A DNA stretch of 64,000 nt from an uncultured Atopobium sp. GTDB taxonomy: Bacteria > Actinomycetota > Coriobacteriia > Coriobacteriales > Atopobiaceae. Positions within the stretch are counted from its first letter, which is position 1. Every line of letters begins with the position of its first letter. A model generated the notes under the pieces. The model saw only the letters and a list, made by a program, of their open reading frames with translations. It ran no database searches and was not told where the DNA came from. Location of the stretch: assembly GCA_938045565.1 (NCBI GenBank), contig CALIAZ010000046.1, forward strand, positions 10,223-74,222. The letters are read 5' to 3'. The position numbers and the translations under genes were made by a program. This document shows positions 43,573-52,764 of this stretch, in pieces.

Positions 43573-45018
43573 ATGACTGATGCAGAACTCAAAGCAAGCG
43601 CCGAGGCGTTTGTTAACGAGCACTGGGAAGAGATTATTGAGGATATCCGCTACCTCGTGCAGGTGGAGTCCGTTGAGGACCTGTCTCTAGCAGAGCCTGG
43701 CAAACCTTGGGGTCCAAAGTCTTATGAGGCACTTCGCCGTGGTCTTGAGATTGCAGAGCGCCTAGGCCTTGAGACTACAGATGTAGATGGCTACCTGGGC
43801 TTTGGCGATCTTCCTGGTGAGTCCGAGAAGTACCTTGCTACCATCGCTCACTCCGATATTGTTCCTTTGGGCAAGGGTTGGACGGTAGACCCGCTTGACG
43901 TTACCCGCCGCGAGGGCTTTATTCTGGGTCGCGGCGTTCTGGACGACAAAGGTCCTCTGGCCCTCTCCCTCTGGGCAGCTCACTACTTTGTTGAGCAGGT
44001 CAAAAAGACTGGCAAGAAGCTTCCTTACACCCTGCGTGCCATCGTTGGTAACAACGAGGAGACTGGCATGGGTGACGTCCCTTACTACCTCTCCAAGTAT
44101 CCAGAGCCAGCATTCTGCTTCACTCCTGATGCTGAGTTCCCTCTTATTTGCGGCGAGAAGGGCGTGTACCACGCTCAGTTCACTTCTCCAAAGATTGCTG
44201 GCGCAAACGGCGAGAAGATCGTTGAGCTTGATGGCGGCACCGTACCTAACGCTATTCCAGGTCTTGCAAGCGCACTGGTTCGCGCTGATGCATCTACCTT
44301 GGCTGACACTGATTCCATCAAGGTTGAGGACGCAGGTGTTGAAGATGATGGCACCAAGCTTGCTCGCATTAACGCAACAGGTAAGGGTGGACACGCTTCC
44401 ATGCCTGAAGGAACTGTCAACGCAATTGGTCTGCTTGTAACCTACCTGCTTGATAACAACCTCTGTGGAGAAGAAGAGCGTGGTTTCTTGACCTTCTCTA
44501 AGCAGCTTTGCTCAACTACTGATGGTACTGGTACGGGCATCCAGAGTGCTGACGATAAGTTTGGTCCTCTGACCTGCATCTCTGGTACCATCCGCACCAA
44601 GGGCGATGTCTACGTACAAACCGTTGACTCTCGCTATCCTACCTCCACCACTGGCGAGGCTATCACTAAGCGCATGACTGAGCTTGGCGAGGATCACGGT
44701 TGCACCTTTGAGGTTCTCTCCGATGCAGTACCTTTCTACATTGATCCAAGCTCTCCTGAGATTACTACCCTGCTTGATACCTTCCATGGGTATACCGGTA
44801 GCGATGAGCAGGCGTTTGTTATTGGCGGCGGCACCTATGCACGTCACTTTAAGCGCGCAGTTGCCTTTGGTCCTTATGACAGCAAGGCTGCAAAAGACCT
44901 GCCAGAGTGGGTTGGTATGGAGCACGGTCCTGACGAGGGAATCTCTGAGGAGTGGCTCAAGCGTGCCCTTAAGATTTACATTGTCAGTATTGCACGCCTG
45001 ATGCAGCTTGACCTGTAA
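43573..45018 (+). CDS. M20-family dipeptidase (PepV/Sapep type)
   Basis: A 481-residue zinc-dependent dipeptidase. Metal-binding and catalytic motifs are visible: ATIAHSDIVPLGKGW (first His and Asp, about residues 91-105), GRGVLDDKGPL (bridging Asp, about 118-128), VGNNEETGMGD (catalytic Glu pair, about 157-167), and GGTYARHF near the end with the distal His. It lacks a signal peptide and would act on dipeptides in the cytoplasm. The start has GAGGAG 5 bp upstream. Monocistronic. Confidence 0.92.
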   Translation: MTDAELKASAEAFVNEHWEEIIEDIRYLVQVESVEDLSLAEPGKPWGPKSYEALRRGLEIAERLGLETTDVDGYLGFGDLPGESEKYLATIAHSDIVPLGKGWTVDPLDVTRREGFILGRGVLDDKGPLALSLWAAHYFVEQVKKTGKKLPYTLRAIVGNNEETGMGDVPYYLSKYPEPAFCFTPDAEFPLICGEKGVYHAQFTSPKIAGANGEKIVELDGGTVPNAIPGLASALVRADASTLADTDSIKVEDAGVEDDGTKLARINATGKGGHASMPEGTVNAIGLLVTYLLDNNLCGEEERGFLTFSKQLCSTTDGTGTGIQSADDKFGPLTCISGTIRTKGDVYVQTVDSRYPTSTTGEAITKRMTELGEDHGCTFEVLSDAVPFYIDPSSPEITTLLDTFHGYTGSDEQAFVIGGGTYARHFKRAVAFGPYDSKAAKDLPEWVGMEHGPDEGISEEWLKRALKIYIVSIARLMQLDL

Positions 45019-45065
45019 AGCTATCGAGTAGCAGAACTGTTATAAGCAATAGCAACGCTACAAGC

Positions 45066-45103
45066 AAAGCCTCTGCATCCCAGTCGGATACAGAGGCTTT
45101 TTG
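45066..45103 (+). terminator. Terminator between dipeptidase and convergent membrane protein gene
   Basis: A 10-bp stem AAAGCCTCTG/CAGAGGCTTT, with inner ATCC/GGAT pairing past a mismatch. The trailing T run is short. Confidence 0.75.
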
Positions 45104-45122
45104 CAAGCAATCAAGAGAAGCG

Positions 45123-46280
45123 TTAGGCGTGAGAGCGAATCTTCTTCCACAAGCGCAAACCATAGCTATTGGGAAGCCCTGCCTCAATACGAATAGCCAA
45201 GTACAATCCGGAGGCGTTGTAAACAAGCTCAAAGATATCTTGACTGTTTACGGCAGGAATACCCTGCGTTAGTGCCGTAAAGATAATTCTTGTTACGTCA
45301 AACAGAACAATAACAGTAACAGCAAGAATATACGGTCTAATAAATCGGGCATCGTTTGAGCCCTTGAGAGCTAAAAGACCCGCAATAAGAGAAAATGCCG
45401 TACCTAGCGTCACCAAGAAAATGGTAAGGATTCCCTGTTGAGCTAAGAATTGATTAACAGTTGTCAGGGCAGGCAGATTTACAACCCTAGAAAAATCATG
45501 CAATCCAAGCAAAATCAGCACCAGAAAAAGAACAATGCCACTAAACACAATGGATACCAGCGCAAACAAGTGAAGAACTCGCTGGTGACGAGAGCGCCAA
45601 TACGTAGTTCCCACAACGCCTTGGTCATGCTCTTTCTTAACCTTGTCCGCAAGATTAGAGCAAATTACCACGTATACAATGGTATTGAGCTGGACAAATG
45701 GGTCCAGGATAATCAGCTCTCCTCTACCCCAAGCCCACAAAATTCCTACCAGAATAATCAAGCCAATCAGATAGCAAAGAAATCTGTATGGTTCAACTTT
45801 TGATGAGTCTTTGGCTGCACGTAATCCAAGTACCGAGGTTACAACCTGCAACACACCAATAAGCAATACAAACACATAGCCTAGAAGCACGTTATTGCTG
45901 AACGTAAAATACACACCGCTGAACTCAAGCTGTTCCAAAGGAACAGCAGGCTGTAAGCCCATAACAGTTGCAAAAAGAGATGCCGACGTAGTCAGAACAT
46001 CTGCTACTCCCAAGATAATCAAAACAATTGAAACAATACGCAAGATATGTTGAGCAGGAGTTCTAGGGACAGTGGCCTTAACTCGGTCAGATGCAGGGCG
46101 GTTCAGCGGCTGATCCTCATCAACTACAAGGATTTTCTCGGCACGCTCTGCTACTTCAGAAACGTTTTCTGCCAGCTCAGATGATGCCTCGGTGACCTTT
46201 TTAGAAATCTCGCCTACTCTTGAGTTTTCAGCCAGCTTGGTTAACTCAGTGGCGATATCTTTCTTCTGTTCCGTTGGCAC
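45123..46280 (-). CDS. Hypothetical multi-pass membrane protein
   Basis: A 385-residue protein. The first 75 residues are soluble and helical with Glu/Ala/Lys heptad-like character (TEASSELAENVSEVAERAEK), then about eight membrane segments follow from about residue 83. No family is recognised. GTG at 46280 is the likely start, with AGGA about 8 bp upstream. Monocistronic and convergent with the dipeptidase gene. Its function cannot be inferred from the context. Confidence 0.7.
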   Translation of the reverse strand: MPTEQKKDIATELTKLAENSRVGEISKKVTEASSELAENVSEVAERAEKILVVDEDQPLNRPASDRVKATVPRTPAQHILRIVSIVLIILGVADVLTTSASLFATVMGLQPAVPLEQLEFSGVYFTFSNNVLLGYVFVLLIGVLQVVTSVLGLRAAKDSSKVEPYRFLCYLIGLIILVGILWAWGRGELIILDPFVQLNTIVYVVICSNLADKVKKEHDQGVVGTTYWRSRHQRVLHLFALVSIVFSGIVLFLVLILLGLHDFSRVVNLPALTTVNQFLAQQGILTIFLVTLGTAFSLIAGLLALKGSNDARFIRPYILAVTVIVLFDVTRIIFTALTQGIPAVNSQDIFELVYNASGLYLAIRIEAGLPNSYGLRLWKKIRSHA

Positions 46281-46479
46281 AACAAATCCTCACACTTGTC
46301 CAAAATGTTCAAATAAATCATAGCATTAGCTACTTTGCTGTGTTAGTATGTGCAACTGTCCGTGTACCTGCAAGTATGTAAGGAGGCTTGTTCGATGCTT
46401 TTTTAATCTTCTCGTGAGCGTGTCACATGTCCACACCACGAGTCTGTCTGACATGTTCCACCACTAATCGAGGAGAATT

Positions 46480-47949
46480 ATGGAATCGAATAAGCTTTTT
46501 GCGGAAACACCACCATTTAAATTATTTTTACGAGCAGCCCTACCAGGCGCTGTTGCTATGCTTGCGTCGATGCTCTACGACACTGCAGATGGAATCCTTG
46601 TTGGACGCTATCTGGGTCAGGAGTCTTTTGGCGCAGTGACCATTGCCATCCCACTGGTTATTCTCTGCTTTGCTGTTGCCGATCTTATTGGCGTTGGCGC
46701 TTCTGCAGTTATTGCAGTTGAGCATGGCAAGAAGAACCACCAGACGGCTAATAACATCTTTACCATCGCATTCATCATGCTTATTACCACAGGTGTTATC
46801 AGCGGCATTTTCTTCTTCTTTTGTGCACCAAACGTTCTAGCACTGATGGGTGCTCAGGGTAAGATTGCCGAGCAAGGAACTATCTACCTGCGCGTATGGA
46901 CGCTTTTCTTGCCAGTTATGTGTATCTCATACGCCGTTGATAACTTCCTTAAGATTTGCGGAAAAATTAGGCGCTCTACCAGCATTGCCTTTATCTCTGC
47001 AATTTTGGGAACCGTACTTGAATACTACTTCCTGGGAGTTTTGGGATTATCCGTTGAGTATGCGGCACTGGGTTACTGCATCTCTATTACCTTCTCGTCC
47101 CTTTATGGTGTATGGCCTTTTATTGGCAACAAACAAATTCTCAAATTTGTGAAGCCTCATTTTAATTGGACGCACATAAAAGAGATCTTTGTAAACGGCT
47201 TTCCTATCTTTATGCAGAACATCTCAAGTAGGATTTACTCCCTACTGATGAACGCTGCCCTGCTCACCCTTGGTGGAGATATTGCCATTGCTTCTTATGG
47301 AGTGCTGCTCTATTCTGGCGGCCTTATCCAGCCGCTCATTTATGGACAGGCCGACGCCATGCAGCCAGCTATTGGTTATAACTGGGGCGCAAAGAAAAAA
47401 GACCGAGTACTTGCTATCGAGAAATACATCTTCTCCACAGGCATTATCATTGGCATCTTTGCGTTCTGCGTCTCGTTCTTCTTCTCGGAGTTCTTGGTCA
47501 AGCTCTACCTGCCAGAAGGAACGCAAGAGCTGCTCAACATGGCTATCCCAGCTATGCGCATTCACGCATTTATCTTCATTTTTAGCTGGATTACCATGTG
47601 CACCGAGAGTCTTGCCATTGCGCTCAAGCAGACAAAGATTTCCAACCTTCTGAGCATCTTTATGGCGCTCATCTTCCCTATCAGCTCACTTATGGTTCTG
47701 AGGCCATTTGGTCTGGACGCGCTTTGGTACGTCTCAGTTATATCCAACATACTCTCCGCGCTGCTTTCCATTGGCTGCCTCATCCACATCTATCGCAAGC
47801 ACTTTAGGGGTGTAGGCACTGATAACGCAGACGATACGTCTGAGCTCCTGGATGAGGATACCCAGCTCACCGAGGTAGAGCTCGCAGCTTCCGAGCTCTC
47901 TGGCCCAGAAGATCACCTGGACGGCGAGTCCATCTCCCGAGCCCAATAA
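46480..47949 (+). CDS. MATE-family multidrug/cation efflux transporter
   Basis: A 489-residue membrane transporter with twelve segments in two MatE repeats. The N-terminal repeat begins LFLRAALPGAVAMLASMLYDTADGILVGRYLG (about residues 14-45), and the second near residue 240 (FVNGFPIFMQNISSRIYSLL). It would export drugs or other organic cations in exchange for Na+ or H+. The last 45 residues are an acidic cytoplasmic tail. GAGGAG sits 5-6 bp before the ATG. Confidence 0.92.
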   Translation: MESNKLFAETPPFKLFLRAALPGAVAMLASMLYDTADGILVGRYLGQESFGAVTIAIPLVILCFAVADLIGVGASAVIAVEHGKKNHQTANNIFTIAFIMLITTGVISGIFFFFCAPNVLALMGAQGKIAEQGTIYLRVWTLFLPVMCISYAVDNFLKICGKIRRSTSIAFISAILGTVLEYYFLGVLGLSVEYAALGYCISITFSSLYGVWPFIGNKQILKFVKPHFNWTHIKEIFVNGFPIFMQNISSRIYSLLMNAALLTLGGDIAIASYGVLLYSGGLIQPLIYGQADAMQPAIGYNWGAKKKDRVLAIEKYIFSTGIIIGIFAFCVSFFFSEFLVKLYLPEGTQELLNMAIPAMRIHAFIFIFSWITMCTESLAIALKQTKISNLLSIFMALIFPISSLMVLRPFGLDALWYVSVISNILSALLSIGCLIHIYRKHFRGVGTDNADDTSELLDEDTQLTEVELAASELSGPEDHLDGESISRAQ

Positions 47950-48051
47950 CGCAAGCAGCCACAGCACCGTTTGCGCCCGTGGCAGTCACTGCGCGCATAG
48001 CCCAACTTGCGCCCGGCATGCTCCGCACAACAACGTACTCCTCACAAAAAC

Positions 48052-48091
48052 ATGGCGAGAAGATCTTCTGATTCCAAGATCTTCTCGCCAT
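48052..48091 (-). terminator. Terminator made of two inverted GGCGAGAAG copies
   Basis: A 16-bp perfect stem, ATGGCGAGAAGATCTT at 48052-48067 and its complement at 48076-48091, with an 8-base loop. A T-rich run follows on the minus strand, so it ends the metY transcript. Each arm contains one copy of the over-represented octamer, in opposite orientation. Confidence 0.88.
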
Positions 48092-48118
48092 AAACATAAG
48101 CGGTTATAAAACGACTAC

Positions 48119-49399
48119 CTACAGCGCAGCAAGTGCCTGCTCGACGTCGTTGATAAGGTCCTCGGTACCCTCAATACCGCAGCTCAGGCGTACGGTACCT
48201 GGGGTGATGCCTGCCGCTACAAGCTCCTCGTCAGTAAGCTGACGGTGCGTTGAAGAAGCTGGGTGCAAGCAGCAAGAACGAGCGTCTGCAACGTGTGTTG
48301 CAATGGAGAATACCTTGAGGTTGCCCAAGAACTTCTCGGCAGCCTCGCGACCACCAGCAACGTCAACGGTGATAACACCGCAGGAACCGTTTGGCAGATA
48401 CTTCTGAGCCAGCTCGTAGTACTTATCGCCTGGAAGGCCAGGGTAGCTTACGTGCGCAACCTTAGGGTTGTTTACAAGTGCCTCGGCAACTGCCTGGCCA
48501 TTCTTGCAATGCTGAGCCATGCGAACATGCAGAGACTCAAGGCCAAGGTTAAGATAGAAAGCACTCTGAGGCGACTGAATGGAACCAAAGTCGCGCATAA
48601 GCTGAACGGTTGCCTTGGTAATAAAAGCGCCACCCTTACCAAAGGTATCTGCATACACAAGGTTATGATACGAAGGATCAGGCTGGGTCAGACCTGGGAA
48701 CTTGTCCGCATGAGCAGCCCAGTCAAAATTGCCACCATCAACAATAGCGCCGCCAACAGCAGAGCCGTGACCGTCCATGTACTTAGTGGTGGAATGGGTC
48801 ACAATATCTGCTCCCCACTCAAGAGGACGGCAGTTCACAGGAGTAGCAAAGGTATTGTCAACAATCAGTGGCACGCCATGGTCATGAGCAGCCTTTGCCC
48901 AGCGCTCAATATCAAGGACAACCAGCGCAGGGTTTGCAACAGTCTCACCAAAGACGCACTTGGTATTTGGCCTAAACGCCGCGTTAATCTCCTCATCAGT
49001 TGCATCTGGCGAGATAAACGTGCACTCCACACCCATCTTTTTAAGGGTGATAGCAAACAGGTTAAAGGTTCCGCCATAAATGGTGGAAAGCGCAATAAAG
49101 TGATCTCCAGCCTCAGCAATGTTAAAGACGGCAAAGAAGTTTGCTGCCTGACCAGATGAAGTCAGCATTGCAGCGGTACCGCCCTCAAGAGCGCAAATCT
49201 TTGAAGCTACAGTATCCAGCGTTGGATTCTGAACGCGAGAATAGAAATAGCCAGCAGCTTTGAGGTCGAACAACTCTCCAAGCTGCATCGACTCGTCATA
49301 TTTGAACGTGGTTGATTGAATGATAGGCACTTGCCTAGGCTCACCGCAACCAGGCTGATAACCGCCCTGTACGCAGCGAGTCTCGATGCTCTCAGACAT
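48119..49399 (-). CDS. metY: O-acetylhomoserine aminocarboxypropyltransferase/cysteine synthase
   Basis: A 426-residue PLP enzyme of the Cys/Met metabolism family, which makes homocysteine from O-acetylhomoserine and sulfide. PLP lysine lies in HSTTKYMDGHG (about residue 207). Other family motifs are SGQAANFFAVFNIAEAGDH (about 83-101), VDNTFATP (about 182-189) and the C-terminal HPASSTHRQLTDEE. The MetY subfamily is suggested by length and by GETVANPALVVLDI. ATG at 49399 follows GGGAGG at good spacing; the frame stays open to 49453 without a ribosome site. Monocistronic. Confidence 0.92.
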   Translation of the reverse strand: MSESIETRCVQGGYQPGCGEPRQVPIIQSTTFKYDESMQLGELFDLKAAGYFYSRVQNPTLDTVASKICALEGGTAAMLTSSGQAANFFAVFNIAEAGDHFIALSTIYGGTFNLFAITLKKMGVECTFISPDATDEEINAAFRPNTKCVFGETVANPALVVLDIERWAKAAHDHGVPLIVDNTFATPVNCRPLEWGADIVTHSTTKYMDGHGSAVGGAIVDGGNFDWAAHADKFPGLTQPDPSYHNLVYADTFGKGGAFITKATVQLMRDFGSIQSPQSAFYLNLGLESLHVRMAQHCKNGQAVAEALVNNPKVAHVSYPGLPGDKYYELAQKYLPNGSCGVITVDVAGGREAAEKFLGNLKVFSIATHVADARSCCLHPASSTHRQLTDEELVAAGITPGTVRLSCGIEGTEDLINDVEQALAAL

Positions 49400-49468
49400 A
49401 GCATCCTCCCTCATAATCATCATCCACGCCGCGCAAACGTCAATGCGCTCCAAACGTGAACTATGTGA

Positions 49469-50809
49469 TTACCTTAGGATACTAGTCTCTCTACCTTCAA
49501 TCACACGCTCAATCAAAACTTTTTCATGTTCTGAAACAATTGCGAGGTCTGAGGTAACATCTCTGAAATCCATGGAGTCTTTCCACTCTTTGACCAGAGA
49601 AATGTTGCGCTGAGCTGTGCAAACAGTACTAAGCTCTGAGTCAATATCCTGCATAATCTGGGTGTAATTTGCGCGTTTCTCGCCCAACATATCACTGAGG
49701 TGGAAGAGAATGTGCTCAACCTCACGAACTTCTCGCCTTGCGTGATGTACCTCGGAGAAGCTTGTCATATCCAAGCCAAAGAGGCGCGCATCAATGGTCT
49801 CAAGCATGTAATCAAAGCGGCTGCTGATGTCTTCAAACGAGATGCCATCTCTTAGCACCGCGTCTGACCAAGCAGGCTCAAAGAGCTCATCCAAAGCGCA
49901 GCGCAGGCTACGACGAACCGCCTTCTTGCGCAGAGCCTCACAGACGCGATCGCGCTCAGTCTCGCGAGCTGCCTCGACAGCACTGACCAGCTTGGAGCCT
50001 TGAGAAAGCTCTCCGGACTCCATCAAATCTGCAACGGTATCAGAGAAGCCGTCAATCTCACGAAGGCGCGTAGTTGCACCAAGCATCAGTCTATAAACAG
50101 GCTCAGCAATCTCTACCGCCTCTTCATTAAGAAGTGGCGAGAAGAACTTGGTGAGCAGCTGGGTTCCCCTGAGGGCAAACCTAAATGCTGCGATTACTGC
50201 AGGATCTTCTGGATGAGCGCGGAACTCCGTGTACGCGTCTTCCAGGTTAGTTGCCGCGTGAGCACATGCCTCATCCAGGGCATCAAGCGTCTCCCAAGGC
50301 TGAGTGGAAGGACCACTGACCAGCCAAAGAAGCTTACCGTGAGGCTCGCGAACATCTCCAAGCTGCTTCCAGACGCACTCATGCTGATGACCAAGTGAAC
50401 CACGTACATCAATTGCGCACACAGCGCCCTTTGTCAGCGGAAGTTCAAATCCCAGCAAAGTCTCTGCAACATAGCCCAAAAATGGAGCATGACCAACAAG
50501 AATCAGCGTTTCTGCATCAGCGTGCTCAAGCTCTGCCTGAAGTGCAGGAAGATCTTGATCGTAAAGGGAGTCATGAATCTCTATGCCCTCAGAATCCAGC
50601 GCCTCTGCCACAATCTCTGCAGTTTCAAGCGCGCGAAGAGCAGGACTTGTCCAAATCTCAGCCTCTTCACCCTCTGGTCCCAACAGGCCAAAGATGTGAG
50701 GATAATTGGCTGATAAAGCCCTCTGACCAGCACGTGTGAGCTCTCGACTCATGTCTTCAGAGCCACGTTCAGATACACCATGTCGTACAAGAACCAAAGT
50801 CTTTACCAT
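49469..50809 (-). CDS. SixA-like histidine phosphatase fused to a CHAD domain
   Basis: A 446-residue two-domain protein. Residues 1-165 are a histidine phosphatase of SixA type: LVRHGVSE with the catalytic His10, SPALRALETA, and the second catalytic His in LILVGHAP (about residue 106). Residues about 178-446 are helical and match a CHAD domain, a fold that binds inorganic polyphosphate: FRFALRGTQLLTKFFSPLL and, in the second half, VHHARREVREVEHILFHLSDML. The function is unknown; polyphosphate- or phosphohistidine-related chemistry is an inference. It is encoded alone between metY and asnS. Confidence 0.8.
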   Translation of the reverse strand: MVKTLVLVRHGVSERGSEDMSRELTRAGQRALSANYPHIFGLLGPEGEEAEIWTSPALRALETAEIVAEALDSEGIEIHDSLYDQDLPALQAELEHADAETLILVGHAPFLGYVAETLLGFELPLTKGAVCAIDVRGSLGHQHECVWKQLGDVREPHGKLLWLVSGPSTQPWETLDALDEACAHAATNLEDAYTEFRAHPEDPAVIAAFRFALRGTQLLTKFFSPLLNEEAVEIAEPVYRLMLGATTRLREIDGFSDTVADLMESGELSQGSKLVSAVEAARETERDRVCEALRKKAVRRSLRCALDELFEPAWSDAVLRDGISFEDISSRFDYMLETIDARLFGLDMTSFSEVHHARREVREVEHILFHLSDMLGEKRANYTQIMQDIDSELSTVCTAQRNISLVKEWKDSMDFRDVTSDLAIVSEHEKVLIERVIEGRETSILR

Positions 50810-50854
50810 GTTTACCTCCGCTGGTCATCTGCAGAAAACTGCTCCTTATAGCGT

Positions 50855-50895
50855 AATAGGACGCCCGCGCAATTTTGCACGAACGTCCTATTTTT
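50855..50895. terminator. Possible bidirectional terminator in the asnS downstream region
   Basis: A 9-bp perfect stem AATAGGACG/CGTCCTATT (50855-50863, 50884-50892), 20-base loop, T run on the plus strand. The asnS and SixA-CHAD genes flanking it both run on the minus strand, where the T run is poor, so its role is uncertain. Confidence 0.45.
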
Positions 50896-51083
50896 ACTGC
50901 CAACGGGCAAATATATCGGTATATGGCGAGAAAAACTTTTTATCTCGCATCTCTGCTATGCAGTCTTTGCATAACGGCTATGCATAACCTGCACGCAAAA
51001 ATCCAACTAGAAAGACTTGGCAACCCTGGCGGTTAGATTAGCGCACCAATTGCGCTCCCCCATACCACCTATGACCTGCAATC

Positions 51084-52487
51084 TTAGAAGTCAGCGTTAC
51101 CCACGGTACGAGGGTGAGGAATAGCGTCGCGGATGTTATCCACACCGGTGAGGTACATAACAAGGCGCTCAAAGCCAAGACCAAAGCCAGAGTGTGTGCA
51201 AGAGCCGTAACGACGAAGGTCCAAGTAATACTTGTAGTCGTCGGGGTTCATGCCAAGTTCAACAATGCGCTTCTCCAGAAGGTCAAGACGATCTTCTCGC
51301 TGTGAGCCACCAATAATCTCGCCGATGCCTGGAACAAGGCAGTCAGCTGCGGCAACAGTCTTACCGTCATCGTTAAGGCGCATGTAGAAGGCCTTGATTT
51401 CTGCTGGATAATCAGTAACAAAGATTGGCTTTCCAAAGTGCTGCTCGGTGAGGTAGCGCTCGTGCTCAGTCTGAAGGTCAATGCCCCACTCAACAGGATA
51501 CTCAAACTTCTGACCAGCCTTTACTGCCTCCTGCAGAATCTCAATAGCCTCGGTGTAAGAGACGCGAGAGAACTGGGAAGTTGCAACGTGATTCAGGCGC
51601 TCAAGCAGGCCCTTATCCACAAACTTGTTGAGCATCTCAAGCTCATCTGGGCAATGCTCGAGTACGTATGCAATAACGTAGCGCAGCATCTCTTCTGCAA
51701 CATCCATATCCTGTGCAAGATCACAGAAAGCCATCTCTGGCTCAATCATCCAAAACTCTGCAGCGTGGCGACGCGTGTTGGAGTTTTCTGCGCGGAACGT
51801 TGGACCAAAGGTGTACACATCACCAAAGGCCATGGCAAAATTCTCTGCCTGAAGCTGGCCAGAAACGGTGAGGTGAGAAGACTGACCAAAGAAGTCCTTT
51901 GAGTAGTCAACATCGCCCTTCTCGGTACGTGGAACGTTGTTCAAATCAAGCGTGGTAACACGGAACATCTCGCCTGCACCCTCAGCATCAGATGCGGTGA
52001 TGATTGGGGTGTTCACGTAGACAAAGCCACGATCCTGGAAGAACTGGTGGATAGCAAAAGCAGCCACAGAACGGATGCGGAAGACGGCACGGAACATGTT
52101 GGTACGAGGACGAAGGTGCTGCTGTGTACGAAGGTACTCAAGAGACTGACGCTTCTTCTGCATTGGATAATCAGGGCTGGATGGTCCCTCAATCACAATA
52201 GTCTGTGCCTGCAGCTCAATAGGCTGTGGGCGATCAGGAGTAAGCTCAAGGACGCCCTCGATAATCAGAGCAGCGCCAACGCCACAAGAAGCAACCTCTT
52301 CGTAATTGCCAAGGTTCTCACGATTCATAACAACCTGTAGGTCTTTGAAGCAGCTACCGTCATTAAGTGTGACGAAGCCAAAATTCTTCATATCCCTTAC
52401 TGAACGTACCCAGCCGGCCACGGTAACTTTTTGGCCACCAAGTTGCTCTGCATCTGCGTACAATGCAGAAATCGTGATGCGCTCCAC
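51084..52487 (-). CDS. asnS: Asparagine--tRNA ligase
   Basis: A class II synthetase of about 467 residues that charges tRNA-Asn. An N-terminal OB fold (VTVAGWVRSVRDMKNFGFVT, about residues 19-38) is followed by the catalytic core with motif 2 FRAENSNTRRHAAEFWMIEPE (about residues 240-260) and motif 3 GFGLGFERLVMYLTG near the end. The AsnRS-specific RHAAEFWM distinguishes it from AspRS. AAGGAGG is 8 bp before the GTG at 52487 but only 2 bp before an ATG at 52493, so the GTG is favoured; the difference is two residues. Confidence 0.95.
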   Translation of the reverse strand: MERITISALYADAEQLGGQKVTVAGWVRSVRDMKNFGFVTLNDGSCFKDLQVVMNRENLGNYEEVASCGVGAALIIEGVLELTPDRPQPIELQAQTIVIEGPSSPDYPMQKKRQSLEYLRTQQHLRPRTNMFRAVFRIRSVAAFAIHQFFQDRGFVYVNTPIITASDAEGAGEMFRVTTLDLNNVPRTEKGDVDYSKDFFGQSSHLTVSGQLQAENFAMAFGDVYTFGPTFRAENSNTRRHAAEFWMIEPEMAFCDLAQDMDVAEEMLRYVIAYVLEHCPDELEMLNKFVDKGLLERLNHVATSQFSRVSYTEAIEILQEAVKAGQKFEYPVEWGIDLQTEHERYLTEQHFGKPIFVTDYPAEIKAFYMRLNDDGKTVAAADCLVPGIGEIIGGSQREDRLDLLEKRIVELGMNPDDYKYYLDLRRYGSCTHSGFGLGFERLVMYLTGVDNIRDAIPHPRTVGNADF

Positions 52488-52510
52488 GGGCATACCCTCC
52501 TTGTAACTCA

Positions 52511-52550
52511 CTCTGCAGGTCTATTCTGCGCTCTGCAGGTCTATTCTGCG
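52511..52550. repeat. Perfect 20-bp tandem duplication upstream of asnS
   Basis: CTCTGCAGGTCTATTCTGCG occurs twice without spacer (52511-52530, 52531-52550). It lies in the 5' region of asnS, so copy number could affect its leader. Confidence 0.95.
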
Positions 52551-52651
52551 AGACGAACAAATATCTATTTAGAATACCGCATAACCACATGGCAGACGCT
52601 CACTTTTATATATCTGGCGGTAATTACGCTAATCTCACACAGCCAAGCCGT

Positions 52652-52681
52652 CGCGCCATAAAACACCGCGCCATAAAACAC
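52652..52681. repeat. Perfect 15-bp tandem duplication upstream of pyrE
   Basis: CGCGCCATAAAACAC occurs twice without spacer (52652-52666, 52667-52681), in the same intergenic region as the asnS duplication. Confidence 0.95.
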
Positions 52682-52764
52682 ATATCTGCAATTCGGCTAA
52701 ACTAGTGCAGTAGAACATATCTACAAAGTGCCGCCGCGTCAAAAGGCCTGCTAAAGGAGAAACC

